Origin: Acidobacteriota bacterium
Lineage (GTDB): Bacteria; Acidobacteriota; Terriglobia; Terriglobales; Acidobacteriaceae
Assembly: GCA_013285705.1 (NCBI GenBank)
Contig: JABDHA010000031.1
Span: 61 to 44,114 of the forward strand
Reading direction: 5' to 3'
DNA length: 44,054 nucleotides
The position numbers and the translations under genes are program-made. Below are positions 36,643-44,054 of this stretch, piece after piece. The notes beneath the pieces were generated by a model that was given only the letters and a program-made list of their open reading frames with translations, searched no databases and was not told the origin of the DNA. Position 1 is the stretch's first letter. The number at the start of each line of letters is the position of its first letter.

Positions 36643-38819
36643 AGCAAAGTTGGAGGTGGCCGACCGCGGTCATAGTGCTCCTTGTCCTCGGTGGAGCAAC
36701 GTGGTTGTGGATCTATGAACGATCCCCGAACAGCGGTCTGCCTTACAAAGATTCTTTTCAGATCGGAAGCTCCGAAGAGTGGACAGCCTACGGCGGCACC
36801 TGGCGCGTTGCGCGCGGTGCCATGCGAAATGAATCTGACGAACGAGGGGCGAAGCTGATGACCGGCTCGCCCTGGTGGAGAGACTACACAGTCACTACAG
36901 ATGTAGAGTTACTTGGTCAACAAGGCGATGCCGGCGTCATCCTGCGCGGCAGCGATGAAGAGCAGGGAGTGGACTCCTATACCGGTTACTACGTCGGCCT
37001 GCGCAGCAATGATGGCTTCCTGATCGTTGGTCTCGCGGATCACGGTTGGTTGCAGCTCGCCGGAACGCCAGTTCCTGGAGGAGTGCTTCCTTTTCATTGG
37101 TATCGACTGCGGGCCACGGTTCGGGGCTGTCGCGTCTCTGCTGTTGCAGTTGACAGTGCCACGGGAGTCACCACTTCGATCAGTGTGGATGAGCAATCCA
37201 ATTGTTTCGCTCGAGGGCGCGTGGGAATCAGGTCACATTCGTCTGGCGGAGCCTGGAAGAACCTCTCTGTTACCCGGATCGATGCTGCAGATCTGTCGCC
37301 AATTACAGAAAGACCAGGCGTGGAGCACCTTGCACGAATACCATACGCAATCGACGAACCAGTAGTGAACGGACCCGAGGGACGCAGTCCTGGTGCTGAT
37401 GGGGCTGTCCATGGGGGTCAACTCAGATCTACTCCGGCAGAGACCATTGCAAGTTTGAAGCTTGACCGCAGAAGCGCGCGGACAACGGTGTTGCGCGGAA
37501 CGGTGGTGCTGACGTCACCCAGACTATATGTGCAGGACACCACAGGCGGGGCAGAGGTCATCGGGCATGCGCTACCAGACTTAAAACTCGGTGATGAGGT
37601 GGAGGTAGAGGGCGAAGTAGACTTGCGCGCTTACAGCCTGACGCTACGCAATGCGCATGTCAGGTTGCTTTGGGCGAGAGCCCCTCTACCGCCGGTGTCG
37701 GTCACGGCGAGCCAGGCTGCTACTGGCGTGTACGATGCCATGTTTATCGAAGTCGACGGCGTGCTTGAGCACCGATCTAGCGCTCCGGACGGCTCTATGC
37801 AACTCGACTTCACCGCTACGGGCCAATCCTTCCGGGCGATCGTTAATCCGGGAAGGAACCGCGCTTCCTTGCGCAATTTGGCGTCGCAGAGCAAGCTGCG
37901 CCTGCTCGGAGTGTGCGTAGTGGATCCGGGGTTCACCGTCAATTTGTATCCTTTTGTTTTGCTTGTTTCCTCGGCCGATGACATTGAGGTGTTGTCGGGG
38001 CCGCCGTGGTGGAGCGCGCGTAGTTTGGCCCTCCTAGCCTTTGGATTGATCATTGTGTTTTTGCTTGGGCTATTGCTCTATATCCGGGTCGACCACTGGA
38101 GACTGCAAGCGGTGCTCGATGAGCGGGAAAGGATCGCCCACGAAATGCATGACTCGCTGGCACAGAGCTTTGTGGGCATCGGCTTTCAGCTTCAGGCTAT
38201 CGGCAACGGTGTGGTACGCGATCTGCCGGAAGTAAACCGTCAACTGGAACTGGCCACTGAGCTCGTGCGACACAGCCATGAGGAAGCACGACGCAGCCTT
38301 ATGACCCTGCGCCGGGAATTTCTTCAGTCTGAGCCATTGCATATCGCCCTGGAGCAATTCGCCCGGCACATGGTCGAGCACGGCGCCGTTGATGTGCAGA
38401 TCGATTTGAGTGGAGAGGAGAATGGCCTTTCCCTCGCTCTTAAGGACGCACTATTTCGTATCGGCCAGGAGGCCATCGCCAATGCAATCCGCCATGGATC
38501 GCCCACATTGATCTCCATTCGCACGGAGTACAGTGCAGCGGTTGTTTCCATGTCGATACAAGACAATGGTGTGGGGTTCGAACCTGCTTCACCGGTTCGC
38601 GGCTTCGGTCTGCAGGGAATGCGCAAACGCGCGGAAGGAATTGCAGCTACCCTTGAGGTTATCAGTTCTTCTGGAGCGGGCACTCTCGTTCTCGTAACCG
38701 CTCCACTGCCGTCGCATGTTCCACTGGCGCGATTGGCGCGATATATTAGATTCTTCCGATTGCGAGGTTCCCGCGATGAACAAGGAAACAAACGGAAAAA
38801 TCAGTATTCTTATCGTTGA
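36639..38819 (+). CDS. sensor histidine kinase with LamG-like and OB-like extracytoplasmic regions (HisKA_3)
   Basis: A 726-residue kinase from a GTG overlapping the previous stop. Layout: membrane segment at residues 8-25; a beta-rich LamG/concanavalin-like region (about 35-215: WTAYGGTWRVARGAMRNES, VTTDVELLGQQGDAGVILRG, GYYVGLR); two OB-like beta regions (about 280-345 and 352-450: TVLRGTVVLTSPRLYVQD, VEVEGEVDL); second membrane segment 461-482. The NarX-type phosphoacceptor region follows with His504 in RERIAHEMHDSLAQ. The HATPase domain has RIGQEAIANAIRHG and DNGVGFE...GFGLQGMRKRAEG. It overlaps the regulator gene by 44 bp. It probably senses sugar via the upstream binding protein. Confidence 0.9.
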   Translation: MKQSWRWPTAVIVLLVLGGATWLWIYERSPNSGLPYKDSFQIGSSEEWTAYGGTWRVARGAMRNESDERGAKLMTGSPWWRDYTVTTDVELLGQQGDAGVILRGSDEEQGVDSYTGYYVGLRSNDGFLIVGLADHGWLQLAGTPVPGGVLPFHWYRLRATVRGCRVSAVAVDSATGVTTSISVDEQSNCFARGRVGIRSHSSGGAWKNLSVTRIDAADLSPITERPGVEHLARIPYAIDEPVVNGPEGRSPGADGAVHGGQLRSTPAETIASLKLDRRSARTTVLRGTVVLTSPRLYVQDTTGGAEVIGHALPDLKLGDEVEVEGEVDLRAYSLTLRNAHVRLLWARAPLPPVSVTASQAATGVYDAMFIEVDGVLEHRSSAPDGSMQLDFTATGQSFRAIVNPGRNRASLRNLASQSKLRLLGVCVVDPGFTVNLYPFVLLVSSADDIEVLSGPPWWSARSLALLAFGLIIVFLLGLLLYIRVDHWRLQAVLDERERIAHEMHDSLAQSFVGIGFQLQAIGNGVVRDLPEVNRQLELATELVRHSHEEARRSLMTLRREFLQSEPLHIALEQFARHMVEHGAVDVQIDLSGEENGLSLALKDALFRIGQEAIANAIRHGSPTLISIRTEYSAAVVSMSIQDNGVGFEPASPVRGFGLQGMRKRAEGIAATLEVISSSGAGTLVLVTAPLPSHVPLARLARYIRFFRLRGSRDEQGNKRKNQYSYR

Positions 38820-39417
38820 CGATCACCCCGTTGTTCGCGCCGGTCTAGCCAGTATGTTGGGCACTCAGGAAAGCCTTGATGTGGTCGGCGCAGCCTGGAA
38901 TGGGCAAGAGGCGTTCGCACTCATTGAGCGTCACAGGCCGCAAGTGATGCTGCTCGATCTTCGCATGCCGGGCATGAATGGCATTGAAACGTTGCAAGCA
39001 CTACGTTCGTTCCCAGAACCGCCGCGCGTGCTGGTATTGACGAATTTCGAGACAGATGAGGATGTCTATCGAGCTGTACGTGCCGGGGCCCAAGGCTACT
39101 TGCTCAAAAGCACCACTCAGCAAGAGATGGTCGAGGCGATCAAAGCCGTCGCCGCCGGCCGGCATTACTTTCCTCCCCACATTGCATCGCGTCTTGCGCA
39201 GCGTATGTCGCGGTCGAATCTTACAGCCAGGGAGAAAGAGATTCTCGAAATGATGTCGAAGGGACTTACCAACAAGCAAATCGGTTCTGCACTCAGTATC
39301 AGCGCGAATACCGCCCGGAATCACGTAAACAGCATTATCGAAAAACTTGATGTCGCGGACAGGACGGAAGCCGTTACAACTGCAATTCAGCAAGGGCTAC
39401 TCGATGTGCAAGCCTAA
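38776..39417 (+). CDS. NarL/FixJ-type response regulator
   Basis: A 213-residue regulator with receiver and LuxR-type DNA-binding domains. The receiver shows ILIVDDHPVVRAGL, phospho-Asp61 in VMLLDLRMPGMNG, the Thr in VLVLTNFE and the Lys in GAQGYLLKS. The helix-turn-helix is LTAREKEILEMMSKGLTNKQIGSALSISANTARNHVNSIIEKLDVADRTEAV. ATG at 38776 starts the normal family N-terminus; it lies within the kinase gene, so translation is coupled. Its likely targets are the GTTCA-N2-TGAA(C/T) sites before the GH51 and TonB receptor genes. Confidence 0.95.
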   Translation: MNKETNGKISILIVDDHPVVRAGLASMLGTQESLDVVGAAWNGQEAFALIERHRPQVMLLDLRMPGMNGIETLQALRSFPEPPRVLVLTNFETDEDVYRAVRAGAQGYLLKSTTQQEMVEAIKAVAAGRHYFPPHIASRLAQRMSRSNLTAREKEILEMMSKGLTNKQIGSALSISANTARNHVNSIIEKLDVADRTEAVTTAIQQGLLDVQA

Positions 39418-39461
39418 CTCGTCCCTAACTTCGTTGTAGCCGCAGTTATTCACAATAACTA

Positions 39462-39473
39462 GTTCAATTGAAC
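39462..39473. promoter_or_regulatory. GTTCA-N2-TGAAC site 3, upstream of the TonB receptor gene
   Basis: GTTCAATTGAAC is a perfect 12-bp palindrome with the same arms as the sites at 33365 and 33414, 45 bp after the regulator stop and 180 bp before the receptor ATG. Both this site and site 2 are preceded by TA. Confidence 0.55.
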
Positions 39474-39654
39474 CATGATGTGATGGTTGCGCTGACACAT
39501 GCGTGTGTTTATGCGGCTCCGGTAGTCTCCGTGTTTACTTGCTAAGGCCTCATTCAAGAGTAAAGTGTTTCGTCCGAGAGATGTAACTGTTTACACACAA
39601 TGATCGACGCGGCCAGAAATGGCGTCGACAGGAACCATTTTTCAGGAGGTAAGC

Positions 39655-42600
39655 ATGAAATCTTTAAGACTGCGGTCAGGGTATGTCCTTCTGGTATTGC
39701 TTACGGGTTTCTCCTTTACACCCAGAACCGGTGCGCAGACAGTATTCGGCAATATCGCCGGAACAATTACCGATTCCACCGGCGCAGTTGTCGCAGGCGC
39801 TAAAGTGCAGGCGGTCGATGTAAATTCCGGAACGACACTTGAGACGATCTCCACGTCAGCTGGAAGTTACAGGCTGCCACAGGTCCCCATCGGTACGTTC
39901 GACATCGATGTTAGTGCGCCAGGCTTCCAACAACAAAGACTTACCGGAGTCCAGGTGAACCTTCAGGTCACCACTGCCGTGAATATCACGTTGAAGATAG
40001 GCGCAGCAAGCGAGACTGTTACAGTTGCGGCCGATGCTCCGAGGTTGCAGACAGAGACGTCCGATATCTCAGGCACGATTACAGCGGATCAATACCAGAA
40101 GCTGCCTCTCGCTCTGGGCGGCGTCGGAGCTTTCCGCTCGCCGGAAGCTTTCATCTTCTTGCTGCCCGGTAACACTGGTCCAGGAACAGCAAACAGCCCG
40201 AACGGTATTTTCTTCAGCAAGATCGCTGGAGGACAGGATTATGGCGCCGAGGTGCTGATCGACGGTCTCAGCCAGCAGCGCAGTGAAAATGGATCCTCTT
40301 TCGACGAAGAGGCTCCGTCGGTGGACGCTCTGCAACAGTTGACAGTAACGGAGGCCTTGCCCTCAGCCGAGTACAACCGTACGACTGGCGGCTTTGAAAA
40401 CTTTGTCACTAAGAGCGGTGGCAATCAGTTCCATGGTTATGCATTTGAGATTCTTCGCAACACAGCGCTCGATGCCAACTTGTGGTTTAACGGAGGCAAC
40501 CGGGCGATGCAATGTATAGGCGCAAACGACACGCCAGCCTGCGCCTCCACCTTTGCAACTCCGGTGGACCGCAAAAACGACTACGGGGGCACCTTCAGCG
40601 GCCCGGTCTGGATTCCGAAGGTTTACAACGGAAAGGACAAAACGTATTTCTTCTTTGCCTGGGAGCAGTTGAAATATAGCCTGGGTGCCACAACCATCAC
40701 CACGGTTCCGACGCCAGATGAGCTGGCGGGTGACTTCTCAAATCCAGCGTTATTTAATCAATCGAACGTGGTGGGCACCAATCCGTGTGATGGAACCCCG
40801 GTTTATCAAGGGCAGATCTTCGATCCTTCGACTACCAGGACGGTTGGTGGAGTCGAGTGTCGTACAGCCTACCCTGGCAATAAAATTCCGGGAGGATTCT
40901 CTCCAGTAGCGAAAAATCTTCTAAGCTACTTTCCCGGGCCAACCAACGGAAATGTCTTCAACAACTATTCATTTTCAAGCACATCCCCGATCGAGAACAC
41001 GACATTGACCGTTCGCATCGACACCAATATCACTCAGAAGCTAAAGCTTTGGAGTTCCTACAGCTCGCGGGACAACAACCGCATCTCCGGGACACCCCAG
41101 TACCTGCCTTATCCGATCGACTATGCCACCTGGAAGCAGGATTTCGAAACGCACTTCTGGCGACTGGGACTGGATTATGCCATTTCTCCTAATCTACTCA
41201 ATCACTTCATCATCGGTTCTAACCGCTCCAATAGCATCAACTTCGCCGTGCCCGCTCTGGAGGGCCAAAACTGGTTCAGTTTGCTTGGGATCGGAAATGC
41301 CACGAGCAACAACTTCCCAGTTATTACCAACGGGGTGACAGCACAGGAGGGGATGCCCAATAACGGCGACAACATCGATAATGGATTAAGGCTTGTGGAT
41401 AGCGTGTCCTGGCAGAAGGGAGCCCACAGTCTTACGTTCGGGACCGACATCCGGTATCAACAGTACTCGCCAATCAACAATAACTCGCCGTCAATCGGCT
41501 TTTGCGCACAGCAGACCTCCGCATATCAAGGATCGAGCAACAATGGCAATGGATTGGCGAGTGAACTGTTGGGGCTTGCCTGCTCAGGGGGCCAGAACGT
41601 ATATGCTCACCAGTCTCGCTGGATATCCTGGTACTACTCGGGATTTGTGCAGGATGACTGGAAAGTTACTAGAGATCTGACCCTCAATCTAGGAGTGAAC
41701 TACAGCGTGGATGTGCCGCGGCACGAGGCGCTTGATAATACCTCTAACTTCAGTGCCACGGCCATCGATCCAGAGTACGGTGTTCCTGGCGCGCTGGTCT
41801 TTGGCACCACCTGCAGTAGCTGCAATACGAAATGGGCAGATACCTATTTCAAGGACATCGGTCCGCGGGTCGGCTTCGCATACACCCCGCCATGGCTCAA
41901 CGGAAAGACGGTATTACGTGGCGGTGCTGGAATCCTCTATGGCCCGCTTCAATATGACGACTTTGGCGGCTCGATGAACGCCGGCTACAAATCCAATCCT
42001 GGGTTTAACTCGAAGAACAGCTTCGATCCGTCATTTGTGATCGACTCGGGATATCCGGCTTTTCCAGCACCGCCGAATCTCGATCCGGGCCAGTTCAACG
42101 GCAGCTTCCTGCCAGGATCGTATATTGAGAAGACAGCGGGGCGTCCGGCTGCGGTCTACAACTACAACTTGCAGGTGCAACAGGAGCTCGCAAAGGACCT
42201 GATCGCAAGTATCGGTTACGTTGGCAGCCAGGCACAGAATCTGCAGGCGAACAACCAAAACATTAACAACATTCCTCTTCAGGACATCCAGTTAGGCAAG
42301 GAACTGGGCCAGCAATTAATGAACAATTCGTACGGAGTGGCTGTTCCATTCGCCGGATACTTCAACCTGTGGGGCAACGGAGTACAGATTCAGCAGGCGC
42401 TACGTCCATTTCCGCAGTACGATTACATCGACTCCGGATGCTGCCTGGAGGCCACCGGTCACTCCAGCTACAATGCAATGCTCCTATCGTTGTCGCGACG
42501 GTACCGCGATGGATTGAGCCTGCAGGTGTCCTACACATGGTCGAAGAATCTCAACGACACAGACAGCGCGCTGCCAAATACCAACCCTGGTCAGCCGCAG

Positions 42601-43317
42601 GTCCAGAACCCTTCCAACCTGCATGAAGAGAAGGCGATCAGCATTCAGGACATTACAAACACATTCGTGCTGAGTCCCTTCTATGAATTACCTGTTGGCA
42701 GGGGCAAGCCGTTCCTGAATCATGGGCCTGCAACCTACATATTGGGCGGCTGGCAAGTAGGAGCGATCCTGCGTTATCAAGATGGCCAACCGATGTCCTT
42801 CTGCTGTACCGCTGGTATTCCTGGATGGCAAAACTCCACCCGCTACAATCTTGTTCCTAATGTTCCGATCGATAGCGCCGTTTACCGAAGTGGATGGAAG
42901 CATATTCAACCATTCAACACCGCCAACGGAAGTGATCCGACCACGAACAGCTTCTTCAACGGTTCCGACACGAACTCTGCTGCGGCATACCACAATGGAA
43001 CTGCGAAACCGGCTTTCATTGACCAGGTTGCAGCAGTGAACGCATCGCCGGACAATCTGCCATATAGCCTGGGCAACACCCCGCGGGTAACCAACATACG
43101 CATGCCCGCATGGATGAACGAGGACTTCAGCATCATCAAGACTACTCCGATCCACGAGAACGTAGCCTTCGAGTTGAAGTTCGAGTTTCTCAACGCCTTT
43201 AACCGCCACCTATTCGGCTCTCCGGACAGCAATCCTGCTGACTTTACATTCGGCATTCCAACATATCAGGCGAACTCGCCGAGAGCGATTCAAGTAACAG
43301 GCAGGCTCAGCTTCTAG
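39655..43317 (+). CDS. Oar-like TonB-dependent receptor with carboxypeptidase-regulatory domain
   Basis: A 1220-residue outer-membrane protein. Signal peptide (YVLLVLLTGFSFTPRTGAQT), then a CarboxypepD_reg-like beta-sandwich (about residues 20-105: GNIAGTITDSTGAVVAGAKVQAVDVNSGT), a plug domain (about 120-260) and a long beta-barrel ending in the aromatic GRLSF, as BAM substrates do. Repeated aromatic/Asp-rich strands such as WISWYYSGFVQDDWKVTRDLTLNLGVNYSVD and YNYNLQVQQELAKDLIASIGYVG mark the barrel. Such receptors are greatly expanded in Acidobacteria and are thought to import oligosaccharides or other large ligands. GGAGG just before the ATG at 39655 sets the start. Uptake of arabino-oligosaccharides is inferred from the neighbours; no SusD-like gene is present. 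Confidence 0.93.
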   Translation: MKSLRLRSGYVLLVLLTGFSFTPRTGAQTVFGNIAGTITDSTGAVVAGAKVQAVDVNSGTTLETISTSAGSYRLPQVPIGTFDIDVSAPGFQQQRLTGVQVNLQVTTAVNITLKIGAASETVTVAADAPRLQTETSDISGTITADQYQKLPLALGGVGAFRSPEAFIFLLPGNTGPGTANSPNGIFFSKIAGGQDYGAEVLIDGLSQQRSENGSSFDEEAPSVDALQQLTVTEALPSAEYNRTTGGFENFVTKSGGNQFHGYAFEILRNTALDANLWFNGGNRAMQCIGANDTPACASTFATPVDRKNDYGGTFSGPVWIPKVYNGKDKTYFFFAWEQLKYSLGATTITTVPTPDELAGDFSNPALFNQSNVVGTNPCDGTPVYQGQIFDPSTTRTVGGVECRTAYPGNKIPGGFSPVAKNLLSYFPGPTNGNVFNNYSFSSTSPIENTTLTVRIDTNITQKLKLWSSYSSRDNNRISGTPQYLPYPIDYATWKQDFETHFWRLGLDYAISPNLLNHFIIGSNRSNSINFAVPALEGQNWFSLLGIGNATSNNFPVITNGVTAQEGMPNNGDNIDNGLRLVDSVSWQKGAHSLTFGTDIRYQQYSPINNNSPSIGFCAQQTSAYQGSSNNGNGLASELLGLACSGGQNVYAHQSRWISWYYSGFVQDDWKVTRDLTLNLGVNYSVDVPRHEALDNTSNFSATAIDPEYGVPGALVFGTTCSSCNTKWADTYFKDIGPRVGFAYTPPWLNGKTVLRGGAGILYGPLQYDDFGGSMNAGYKSNPGFNSKNSFDPSFVIDSGYPAFPAPPNLDPGQFNGSFLPGSYIEKTAGRPAAVYNYNLQVQQELAKDLIASIGYVGSQAQNLQANNQNINNIPLQDIQLGKELGQQLMNNSYGVAVPFAGYFNLWGNGVQIQQALRPFPQYDYIDSGCCLEATGHSSYNAMLLSLSRRYRDGLSLQVSYTWSKNLNDTDSALPNTNPGQPQVQNPSNLHEEKAISIQDITNTFVLSPFYELPVGRGKPFLNHGPATYILGGWQVGAILRYQDGQPMSFCCTAGIPGWQNSTRYNLVPNVPIDSAVYRSGWKHIQPFNTANGSDPTTNSFFNGSDTNSAAAYHNGTAKPAFIDQVAAVNASPDNLPYSLGNTPRVTNIRMPAWMNEDFSIIKTTPIHENVAFELKFEFLNAFNRHLFGSPDSNPADFTFGIPTYQANSPRAIQVTGRLSF

Positions 43318-43334
43318 CCAACATGGCCTCCCAC

Positions 43335-43374
43335 GGGGAGCGTAGCTTTAAACCTGCGCTCCCCGCCTTTTTTG
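43335..43374 (+). terminator. intrinsic terminator of the TonB receptor gene
   Basis: GGGGAGCG (43335-43342) and CGCTCCCC (43357-43364) form an 8-bp stem followed by GCC and six T, 18 bp behind the stop codon. Confidence 0.85.
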
Positions 43375-43448
43375 CCAGATTTGCCCTTGTCGTGCGATGC
43401 GGTCTTTCAGTTCGACAAGGTCGGTTCGCTCTTCTAGCGTGGGCCTAG

Positions 43449-43775
43449 TTCTATGCGGTTTGCACATCAACATCGCTGGCCACGGGTGGAGCGAATCCTG
43501 GGAAGGACATAGAAAAAACGAAGACCTCAAAGGCCGATCTAGTAGCCGCGCTCAAGGACGCCGTCGCGTACTGCAATACAGCGTTTGAAGGCATGACCGA
43601 TGCCAGGGGTGCCCAGATGACGAAATTCATGAACTTCGACGTGGCGAAGATCGCTCTATTCTCGCTCAATACGGCGCATACGGACGAGCACTACGGGAAC
43701 ATGGTGACCTACTTGCGAATCAAGGGAATTGTGCCGCCGACGAGCGAAAATCCGCCGCAGCAAGCACCGAAGTAA
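43449..43775 (+). pseudogene. C-terminal remnant of a secreted DinB-like protein
   Basis: The frame opens after a TAG at 43446-43448 and encodes GANPGKDIEKTKTSKADLV, VAYCNTAFEGMTDARG and a DinB-type end (HTDEHYGNMVTYLRIKGIVPPTSE), stopping at TAA 43773-43775. It parallels the second half of the protein at 17548-18102, sharing KADLVAALK/TTIVDALKA-like, A-F-x-x-(M/L)-TDA, YLRIKGIVPPTSE/YMRLKGLVPPSSE. The signal peptide and first two helices are missing and no upstream homologous sequence is seen, so this is a 5'-truncated gene. An internal ATG at 43593 could at most yield 60 residues. Confidence 0.75.
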
Positions 43776-43801
43776 ACCTCGGGGTGTTGTCGTATCCCCA
43801 G

Positions 43802-43830
43802 CCGACAACCACTCAGGAGGCGGTTGTCGG
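43802..43830 (+). terminator. hairpin after the DinB remnant
   Basis: CCGACAACC (43802-43810) and GGTTGTCGG (43822-43830), a 9-bp stem 26 bp behind the stop, with a modest T content after it. Probably the old terminator of the truncated gene. Confidence 0.5.
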
Positions 43831-43874
43831 TCGTTGAATGTGTCCGAAGACTGGAAAGGAGCCAGCTGTAAAAA

Positions 43875-44051
43875 CTATGCTCTTCCGTTTCGCACTCTGG
43901 CGGACACCAGCTTCTTCGTCAGGTTCAGAGATGGGTTACGGTCCGTGAATTCCCAGCGGATCGCATGGTTGAGGAGCACACTCATCAGATCACGAATTTC
44001 GTGCCTTACGGGTCGGAATCTCGATGCGCGGCAACGGAGAATCAGGAAGCT
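43875..44051 (-). pseudogene. tyrosine recombinase (integrase) fragment
   Basis: On the minus strand the frame ending at the TAG 43875-43877 encodes EIRDLMSVLLNHAIRWEFTD followed by RNPSLNL and ends RVRNGRA. This is the core-binding-domain end of phage-type integrases, where (I/L)RxLMSxLFNHAIRxExxxxNP is characteristic. The catalytic domain that should follow is missing and the upstream part (44051-44000) is out of register, so the gene is decayed. It points to past integration at this locus and may relate to the tRNA-Ser scar at 31670. No gene is visible between 43831 and 43874. Confidence 0.65.
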
Positions 44052-44054
44052 CTA

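Noticed and set aside
36639..43317. SusCD-like locus
   Set aside because: There is a TonB receptor but no SusD-like lipoprotein; the receptor is of the Oar type, so the Bacteroidetes label does not apply.

Overview
The window reads as part of an Acidobacteria chromosome, most likely family Acidobacteriaceae (Terriglobus/Granulicella/Edaphobacter type). The evidence is the moderately high GC, an Oar-like TonB-dependent receptor with an N-terminal carboxypeptidase-regulatory domain, several secreted polysaccharide-active enzymes, DinB-like secreted proteins, a BlaI/M56 pair, and scattered short palindromic repeats carrying GAAGGATCTGC. The genus is an inference. There is no rRNA, intact tRNA or CRISPR array.

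Region 1 (1-13 kb) is mainly housekeeping. A truncated 3' end of coaE is followed by a membrane-anchored trypsin-like protease, a homocysteine S-methyltransferase, and purL-purF overlapping by 4 bp. Next come a lysine-rich small protein, an FmdB zinc ribbon protein, a DsbA-like protein, a PNPOx-like flavoprotein, a HIT hydrolase, an orphan sugar-binding lipoprotein, a protein joining an Arg/Gln-rich disordered tail to a degenerate receiver domain, and mutM. About 800 bp without a gene upstream of the receiver-like protein hold a structured minus-strand RNA candidate ending in a perfect 20-bp terminator stem.

Region 2 (13-26.4 kb) holds a secreted GH42 beta-galactosidase whose signal peptide is separated from the enzyme by a +1 frameshift in a C6 tract. 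It continues with an Xre/RES toxin-antitoxin pair, a secreted DinB-like protein, purA, and a minus-strand group blaI-blaR1-degP. Near-identical AACTAA...TTAGTT palindromes lie before both blaI and degP, so the protease is probably in the BlaI regulon. A three-gene minus-strand operon (ThuA protein, Tat-exported sugar isomerase-like protein, double-thioredoxin protein) follows.

Region 3 (26.5-31.6 kb) looks like a sugar or amino-sugar utilisation locus. A ROK repressor is divergent from a SIS-domain isomerase/deaminase, an MFS sugar porter and a ROK kinase.

Region 4 (31.6-44 kb) begins with a tRNA-Ser 3'-end scar and ends with a decayed DinB gene and a decayed tyrosine recombinase. Between them lies an apparently self-contained arabinan/arabinoside system: a TPR protein, a secreted GH51 arabinofuranosidase, a lipoprotein sugar-binding protein overlapping a sensor kinase with large extracytoplasmic LamG-like and OB-like regions, its NarL-type regulator, and the TonB receptor. 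The same inverted motif, GTTCA-N2-TGAA(C/T), occurs twice before the GH51 gene and once before the TonB receptor gene. It is a good candidate for the regulator's binding site.
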